Shown here: piece by piece, positions 12,501 to 17,166 of the stretch | How positions within the stretch are numbered: position 1 is the first letter of the stretch | How the letters are laid out: each line of letters starts with the position of its first letter | Assembly (NCBI GenBank): GCA_016210785.1 | Contig: JACQTN010000205.1 | Span: 1-17,166, forward strand | Origin: Armatimonadota bacterium | GTDB lineage: Bacteria > Sysuimicrobiota > Sysuimicrobiia > Sysuimicrobiales > JACQTN01 | DNA length: 17,166 nucleotides | Direction: 5' to 3' | Made by a program: the position numbers and the translations under genes | The notes under the pieces: generated by a model | Told to the model about the DNA's origin: nothing | The model's input: the letters and a program-made list of their open reading frames with translations, nothing else | Databases searched by the model: none

Positions 12501-13676
12501 ATGACGGTGCAGTCCAAGCGGGTGCAGATGACCAATGAGGTGCGCCAGGCGGTCCTGGCCCAACTCGACAAGGGAACCTTCTACGGCGGCGAGCAGGCGT
12601 TCCAGTTCGAGCGAGAGCTCGGCGCGTATCTGGGCGTCAGACACGTGCTCACGGTGAACTCCGGCACGTCCGCGCTGCTGGTGGCCGCGGTTGCGCTGGA
12701 CATCGGGCCCGGCGCCGAGGTACTCATCCCCGCCAACGTGTACCCGTCCAGCGCGGAGGTGACCGCGTTTCTGGGAGCGACGCCCGTCTTCTGCGACATC
12801 GACGAGAGCACGGCCACCATGACCGCGGAGACGGCCGCGCGCCGGCTCACGCCGCGGACCAAGGCGCTGATCGTCACCCACATGTACGGTCACCCCGCGG
12901 ACATGGACCCTCTGGTGGAGTTTGCCCGCGCCCACAACCTGCGCACCATCGAGATCTGCGCCCACGCCCTGGGCGCCGGGTACAGGGGCCGCAAGGCGGG
13001 CAGCCTCTGCGACATCGGCATGCTGAGCCTGGGCAGCAAGAATATCTCGGTGTGCACCACGGGAGGCGCCATCACCACCAATTCCTACGAACTCTACCAG
13101 GCCTGCGCGGCCGTCTCCCGACACGGGTGGCCTCGCAAGCCCATCGACGAGTCCTTCTTCGAGAAGATCCAGTTCAACGAGTCGCCCAACGCGGGGATGT
13201 TTCCCCTGGAACGGGACTCGGTGCGGCCCGGCCTCAACCTGCAACTGGACGAGATCCCGTGCACCATCGGCCGCATCCACCTCAGGCAGCTCGACGAGTG
13301 GAACGCGCGCCGCCGGCAGGTGGCCGCCCTGTACAATAGACTCATCGCCGAGTCCGACCTGCCGGTGCGGACACCCGTGGTGCAGCCCTGGGCGGAGCAC
13401 GCCTTCCTGCATTATGTGGTGCGGGTGCCGCGCCGGGACGCGCTGATGACGCACCTGGTGGACGCCGGCATCGAGGCGCTGATCCACTACCCGATCCTCA
13501 TCCCCGAGATGCGCTATTACGCGCAGCACTTCCCGACCCCGTCCGACGCCCACCCGGTGGCATCGCGGGTGGTGAAGGAGATCCTCACGCTGCCCATCCA
13601 TCCGTGGATCACGGACCGCGAGGTGCAGTACGTGGTTGACCAGATGGTGAAGTTCTACCGGGCGCACCCCGTGTGA
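12501..13676 (+). CDS. Atypical DegT/DnrJ/EryC1/StrS-family protein with altered PLP site
   Basis: 391 residues. The ATG at 12501 has GGAGGGG (12485-12491) at a 9-nt spacing; a GTG at 12495 is too close. The fold is clearly DegT: YGGEQAFQFERELGAYLGVR, VNSGTSALLVAAVAL, IPANVYPSSAEV, and lysine 180 in GSKNIS, at the Schiff-base position. Two conserved positions differ. The aspartate of the usual IEDA/C motif, which holds the PLP pyridine nitrogen, is Ile152 (TIEICAHALGA), and the GEGGA glutamate is Thr (CTTGGAI). It may be a low-activity or repurposed enzyme, a non-PLP function, or a partner subunit of the canonical paralogue at 9281-10471, with which it shares TPRT+A and GHPAD+DPL motifs. It sits between the binding-protein and permease genes of an importer. 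Confidence 0.88.
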   Translation: MTVQSKRVQMTNEVRQAVLAQLDKGTFYGGEQAFQFERELGAYLGVRHVLTVNSGTSALLVAAVALDIGPGAEVLIPANVYPSSAEVTAFLGATPVFCDIDESTATMTAETAARRLTPRTKALIVTHMYGHPADMDPLVEFARAHNLRTIEICAHALGAGYRGRKAGSLCDIGMLSLGSKNISVCTTGGAITTNSYELYQACAAVSRHGWPRKPIDESFFEKIQFNESPNAGMFPLERDSVRPGLNLQLDEIPCTIGRIHLRQLDEWNARRRQVAALYNRLIAESDLPVRTPVVQPWAEHAFLHYVVRVPRRDALMTHLVDAGIEALIHYPILIPEMRYYAQHFPTPSDAHPVASRVVKEILTLPIHPWITDREVQYVVDQMVKFYRAHPV

Positions 13677-13681
13677 CGCGA

Positions 13682-13698
13682 GAGGCGTGGCACGCCTC
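13682..13698. repeat. Short palindrome upstream of the DppB-like gene
   Basis: GAGGCGTG (13682-13689), one base, CACGCCTC (13691-13698): an 8+1+8 perfect palindrome in the 60-bp gap between the DegT-like gene and the permease. It could be a protein-binding site or a tiny hairpin. There is no T-tract and no promoter is evident. Confidence 0.4.
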
Positions 13699-13736
13699 AG
13701 CCGTGTGATGGTCGTCGGCGAAGGCGGGTCATCTCC

Positions 13737-14687
13737 GTGAGGGCCGCCTACCTCGCCAGCCGTCTGCTCCACTTGGTGCCCACCGTGATCGGCGCCGTCA
13801 GCCTGGTCTTCGTCATCATCAGGCTGGCGCCCGGGGATCCCATCCAGTTTCTGGTGGGCCAACTCGGGGACGCGGTGAACCCCGCGCTGGTCCGGATGCT
13901 GCGCCAGCATTACGGTCTGGACATGCCCATCTACTACCAGTACGTCAAGTACGTGGGCAACGCGATCACGGGGAATCTGGGCGTCTCCATCCACAGCAAC
14001 GTCCCGGTCCTCAAGACGATCGCCTCCCAGCTTCGGCCCACGGTGGAGCTGGCGCTGAGCGCCGTGCTCATCGCCGTCGTCCTGGGCATCCCGCTGGGGA
14101 TCGTGGCCGCCGTCCGGCGCAACAGCGCGATGGACTACGTGGTGATGACGGGGGCCGTCGTCGGGGTCTCGGCGCCGCCGTTCTGGGTGGGCATCCTGCT
14201 GATTTACCTGCTGGGGTACCGGTATCCGTTGTTCCCCATGTTCGGCGGAGGCAGCGGGGGGCTCTTCCAGACGTGGCCGTACCTGGTCCTGCCGGCCCTC
14301 GCCATCGGCTCGCGCTCCATGGCGCTGCTGGCGCGCATGAGCCGCTCCGCCATGCTGGAGGTGCTGCGGCAGGACTACATCCGCACCGCGCGCGCCAAGG
14401 GACTCTCCGAGTTCCTGGTGGTGAACCGGCACGCCATCCGCAACGCCGGCCTGCCCATCGTCAGCGTCATCGGCATCGACATGGCCTACCTGCTGGGCGG
14501 CGCGGTGACCATCGAGATCGTCTTCAGCCGGCCGGGGATCGGCCGGCTGATGGTGGAGGCGATCTTCTCGCGCGATTATCCCCTGGTCCAGGGATGCATC
14601 ATCGTCTTCTGTCTGGGCGTGATCCTCGTCAACCTCTTGACGGACGTGGTCTACTCGCTGGTGGATCCGCGGCTGACCTATGACTGA
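13737..14687 (+). CDS. ABC transporter permease, DppB/OppB-like
   Basis: 316 residues. The GTG at 13737 has a modest AAGGCGGG about 8 nt upstream. The protein begins with the family's RLLHLVPTVIGAVSLVFVIIRLAPGDP and LDMPIYYQYVKYV blocks, has about six membrane helices, and carries the EAA loop that docks to the ATPase (YIRTARAKGLSEFLVV then NRHAIRNAGLPIV). It ends with SRDYPLVQGCI and VYSLVDPRLTYD. It forms the inner-membrane pore with the DppC-like protein encoded by the next gene, whose ATG overlaps its stop by 8 nt. DppD/F-type ATPases are absent from the window, so they must lie elsewhere or the complex borrows an ATPase. Confidence 0.95.
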   Translation: MRAAYLASRLLHLVPTVIGAVSLVFVIIRLAPGDPIQFLVGQLGDAVNPALVRMLRQHYGLDMPIYYQYVKYVGNAITGNLGVSIHSNVPVLKTIASQLRPTVELALSAVLIAVVLGIPLGIVAAVRRNSAMDYVVMTGAVVGVSAPPFWVGILLIYLLGYRYPLFPMFGGGSGGLFQTWPYLVLPALAIGSRSMALLARMSRSAMLEVLRQDYIRTARAKGLSEFLVVNRHAIRNAGLPIVSVIGIDMAYLLGGAVTIEIVFSRPGIGRLMVEAIFSRDYPLVQGCIIVFCLGVILVNLLTDVVYSLVDPRLTYD

Positions 14688-15543
14688 CGTTCCGGTGCTG
14701 ACCACGCATCGCTGGCGTTTCTGGCGGACGCTTTTCCGGCGCTGGAGCGCGCTGCTGGGACTGACCATCGTGGCGGTGATCACCCTGACCGCGGTCGCCG
14801 CACCCTGGCTCGCCCCCTACGACCCGCTCAGGCAGAACCTGACCAGGATGCTGACGCCGCCGGGCGACGCGTACGCGCTGGGCGCGGACGGCTTCGGGCG
14901 CGATGTCCTCAGCCGCATCATCTGGGGGAGCCGGGTCTCGGTGGCCGTCGGGCTCCTGTCGGTGCTGCTGGGTGCGACCTTCGGCTCCGTCATCGGCGTC
15001 GTGGCCGGCTTCTTTGGCGGGAGAATCGACGGCCTCATCATGCGGCTGGTGGACATCGCCATGTCCTTTCCGCTCCTGCTGCTGGCCATCGCCATCGTCA
15101 CCGTCTTCGGCCGGGGAATGGCCAACCTGGTGGTCGCCATCGGCATCGGGAATATCCCGCACTTTGCCCGGCTGACCCGCGGGGAGACGCTCCGCATCCG
15201 GGGGCTGGAGTACGTGGACGCTTCGCGCGCGCTGGGCGCCTCCGCAGGCCGCATCATCCTCCGCGACGTGGTGCCCAACATGATGGCGACCATCGTGGTC
15301 TTGACGACGCTGCGGACGTCGTTCGCCGTGCTGACGGAGTCGAGCCTGAGCTTCCTGGGGCTGGGGCTTCCGCCGCCGCTGCCGTCTTGGGGTGTGATGC
15401 TGGCGGAGGGTCAGCGCTTCCTGACCCTGGCGCCGTGGGTGTCCATCTTCCCCGGAACTGCCATCGCGCTGCTGGTCCTGGGGTTGAACCTGTTTGGCGA
15501 CGGCCTGCGCGACGCCTTAGACCCGCGCCTGACAGGCGAATAG
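14680..15543 (+). CDS. ABC transporter permease, DppC/OppC-like
   Basis: 287 residues. The ATG overlaps the end of the DppB-like gene by 8 nt (translational coupling). An N-terminal cytoplasmic stretch with WRFWRTLFRRWSALLGLTI leads into the first membrane helix, followed by APYDPLRQNLTRMLTPP and ALGADGFGRDVLSRIIWGSR, the OppC/DppC N-terminal signature. The EAA loop is EYVDASRALGASAGRIILRD, then SFLGLGLPPPLPSWGVML, and a C-terminus LFGDGLRDALDPRL. It is the inner-membrane partner of the preceding permease. The next gene starts 62 bp downstream and is not an ATPase, which is unusual for this operon type. Confidence 0.95.
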   Translation: MTDVPVLTTHRWRFWRTLFRRWSALLGLTIVAVITLTAVAAPWLAPYDPLRQNLTRMLTPPGDAYALGADGFGRDVLSRIIWGSRVSVAVGLLSVLLGATFGSVIGVVAGFFGGRIDGLIMRLVDIAMSFPLLLLAIAIVTVFGRGMANLVVAIGIGNIPHFARLTRGETLRIRGLEYVDASRALGASAGRIILRDVVPNMMATIVVLTTLRTSFAVLTESSLSFLGLGLPPPLPSWGVMLAEGQRFLTLAPWVSIFPGTAIALLVLGLNLFGDGLRDALDPRLTGE

Positions 15544-15605
15544 GGATTCCGATCGTGAAGCAGGGCGGTGGCGGGCGAGGGAGTGTACGGGAGGGGCAGG
15601 CATCC

Positions 15606-17166
15606 ATGCGCGCTGAGAACGGTCCCTTCGTGGTCCGGTCCCTGGGCGGGGCGGAGCACCATGGTCTGAGCGGGCAGATGGTACCGGCCCCGCTCGCGGT
15701 GGCCGTCGTCGGGCGCGATGGCCGTCCACCCACAGACGGACGCGGCGGGCCGGTGGGGGTCAGCGTGGTCTGGGAGGTCGTCCGGGCACCGAAGGGAGCC
15801 GATATGCGCGGCCTGCCGGGAGACCGGAGCCGGCACACGGTCAGAGCAGACGTCGCCGGCCGGGCACGGGTCTCCTTTCGCCTGGCCCGCCCTCTTGGTC
15901 TATACGTGGTGCGGGCGAGGGTGGCGGAGTATCCCGATGCCGTCGATGCCTTCTTCAAGATCTATACCGAGGGCGTGGTCTCGACCATCACCATCTTCCC
16001 CGTGCGGTCGGCGGTAGTCGGCGGGCCGATGCGGGTCGTGGTGCGGGCAACTGACTGGCGGGGCCGGCCGGTCGCAGGCGCTTCGCTGTTCGCCGGGATC
16101 GAGGCATTCGACCCTCCGTCCCGACCGCTGGAGAGTTTCCGGCCCATACGGCAGAGACGCGGCCGCTACGAGTTTGCGATCCGCTGCCGCCGTGCCGGCA
16201 CCTGGACCCTGACTGTCGGTGACCCGCTGGTGGATTGCGTGGCGCAGACGCAGGTGCAGTTCCCGCCGGGGAAACCGCGACGGCTCGAGTTTCGGCCGGT
16301 GGAGAACCCGCGAAAGAGGCCACCGTACACCCAGACGCGCATCGAAGTGCGGGCGTTCGATCGCTTTGGCAACCTGACGCCGGCTCCGGACACTGTCTGG
16401 CGGACCTCTTCGGGCACCATCGAGCCGGTGGCGCCACACCCGGGTGCGTCGGCGGCGGGTCTTCTGGCCTTCGGCAGGAAACCCACCGCGGTGGTGACGG
16501 CCCGCGCGGGCGGAGTATCTGCCAGGACAACGGTTGACCTGCCCGGTGTGTACCTGCGTCCGGTGGAGTCCGAGCCGTTCTCTTACGCCTGCGACAATTT
16601 CCGCGTCTGGGTCGAGGTGTTCCCTCCGGCGAATAGCGGCGTCGTCAGAGCCGTCAGGCTGAGCCTGCGGCAACCGGGATCGGCGGAGCGCGTGGCCGTG
16701 TCCCAACCAGATCCGGAAAGCGGCGTGCCGCTTCCGCAGGTGATCGATGAGAAAGGGGGCGTGTTGAGCCTGGCGATTGAGCGCATGGAGGTCCCGCAGC
16801 CGGAGGAGGGGGGCCGGCTCGTCATCGCGCAGCTCGAATACCACTGCCTCAAACCGGAGGCCGCCTGTTTCCAGGTCCTCCAGGGCGTCGTCACCACGTC
16901 CTCCTCTCCGGACCGCGATCACCCCTTGCACCCCGGCACCGAGTGGTGCCGCACGCAGAAGGAGGAGAATCCCAAGACGCTGTGCCTGAACGTCTGCATG
17001 GTGACGAAGCCGGGAGGCAAAACCCTGGAGCAACTGAAGACGGAAGCGCAGGCACAAGTACAGAAAGCCCAGGAGATCTTTGACGCCAACATCCCGGAGT
17101 GCTGCCCGCAGATCAAGATCAAGGCCTGCTACAACGAGCTGAAGTGGGACGAGTACCGGCCGATCG
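15606..17166 (+). CDS. Large uncharacterised protein with Ig/invasin-like domains and Cys-rich C-terminal region (3' end outside window)
   Basis: The frame is open from the ATG at 15606 to the window end (>520 codons), with GGGAGGGG about 9 nt upstream of the start; it can be extended in frame to a GTG at 15555. No signal peptide is visible. Residues ~15-120 and ~125-225 look like beta-sandwich repeats (PLAVAVVGRDGRPPTD, ARVSFRLARPLGLYVVRARV; then MRVVVRATDWRGRPVAGASL). Residues ~226-310 are invasin/Big-1-like (TRIEVRAFDRFGNLTP, AVVTARAGGVSARTTV). The part from ~315 onward is unrecognised; from ~414 it is rich in cysteine (414, 421, 448, 460, 464, 499, 500, 508), with a helical LEQLKTEAQAQVQKAQEIF. 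LCLNVCMVT followed by that helix faintly resembles the start of extracellular metallopeptidase domains, but no HExxH is in view. It may be cotranscribed with the permeases. Long opposite-strand frames here are shadows. Confidence 0.7.
   Translation, partial: MRAENGPFVVRSLGGAEHHGLSGQMVPAPLAVAVVGRDGRPPTDGRGGPVGVSVVWEVVRAPKGADMRGLPGDRSRHTVRADVAGRARVSFRLARPLGLYVVRARVAEYPDAVDAFFKIYTEGVVSTITIFPVRSAVVGGPMRVVVRATDWRGRPVAGASLFAGIEAFDPPSRPLESFRPIRQRRGRYEFAIRCRRAGTWTLTVGDPLVDCVAQTQVQFPPGKPRRLEFRPVENPRKRPPYTQTRIEVRAFDRFGNLTPAPDTVWRTSSGTIEPVAPHPGASAAGLLAFGRKPTAVVTARAGGVSARTTVDLPGVYLRPVESEPFSYACDNFRVWVEVFPPANSGVVRAVRLSLRQPGSAERVAVSQPDPESGVPLPQVIDEKGGVLSLAIERMEVPQPEEGGRLVIAQLEYHCLKPEAACFQVLQGVVTTSSSPDRDHPLHPGTEWCRTQKEENPKTLCLNVCMVTKPGGKTLEQLKTEAQAQVQKAQEIFDANIPECCPQIKIKACYNELKWDEYRPI

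Noticed and set aside
12492..14783. Very long minus-strand open frame (763 codons) opposite the DegT-like and permease genes
   Set aside because: Its translation is dominated by H, R, Q, D and G with no domain; it mirrors third-position GC bias of the well-supported plus-strand genes.
15900..17057. 385-codon minus-strand frame at the right edge
   Set aside because: Arg/His/Gln/Gly-rich shadow. The plus-strand frame from 15606 is longer, has a Shine-Dalgarno, contains Ig-like segments and continues the operon direction.
1..17166. tRNA or rRNA genes and insertion sequences
   Set aside because: No tRNA-like cloverleaf, rRNA signature or transposase sequence was recognised on either strand.

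Overview
This window looks like bacterial chromosome from a high-GC, probably uncultured organism. The genes are densely packed, GTG starts with strong Shine-Dalgarno sequences are common, and neighbouring genes often overlap (ATGA or GTGA). It carries a NuoL/M/N set, an HU protein and a Dpp-type importer. I cannot assign a phylum from the sequence alone.

Layout. (1) 1-~880 holds the C-terminal end of one phytoene-desaturase (CrtI)-like FAD oxidoreductase and, 67 bp later, the N-terminal third of a second one. The second reading frame stops making family sense near 876-885, where the sequence switches directly into the C-terminal ~250 residues of NuoL. This is either an assembly chimera or a real recombination scar. 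(2) ~879-4608 holds nuoL (3' part), nuoM and nuoN of respiratory complex I, translationally coupled. (3) 4699-4986 is a standalone HU gene ending in a strong hairpin terminator. (4) 5063-6864 is a visibly less GC-rich accessory patch. It has an orphan HigA antitoxin whose HigB toxin has lost its 5' half, an unrecognised 106-residue ORF with its own terminator that begins where HigB breaks off, and an intact RHH antitoxin/RelE-ParE toxin operon. That operon has a recognisable promoter with a perfect 19-bp palindromic operator, and a third overlapping gene for a small predicted exported protein. (5) 6981-10471 (minus strand) holds a class I/II PLP aminotransferase, a PIG-L-superfamily protein of the 4-oxalomesaconate hydratase (GalB) type, and a canonical DegT/DnrJ aminotransferase, separated by structured or repetitive intergenic DNA. 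(6) 10765-15543 (plus strand) holds a family-5 substrate-binding protein, a second DegT-family protein with a non-canonical PLP site, and DppB- and DppC-like permeases. (7) 15606 to the window end is the 5' part (>520 codons) of an unrecognised protein with Ig/invasin-like beta domains and a Cys-rich C-terminal region.

Region 5-6 could be one metabolic locus: an importer for a peptide-like or amino-sugar-like solute surrounded by two DegT-family proteins, an aminotransferase and a GalB-like hydratase. This is inferred from gene proximity only. No transporter ATPase is in the window. The most interesting signals are a 20-bp perfect inverted repeat that holds the ribosome-binding site of the odd DegT gene, the active-site substitutions in that DegT protein next to a canonical paralogue, the TA operator with its third gene, the broken HigB, and the large Ig-like protein at the right edge.
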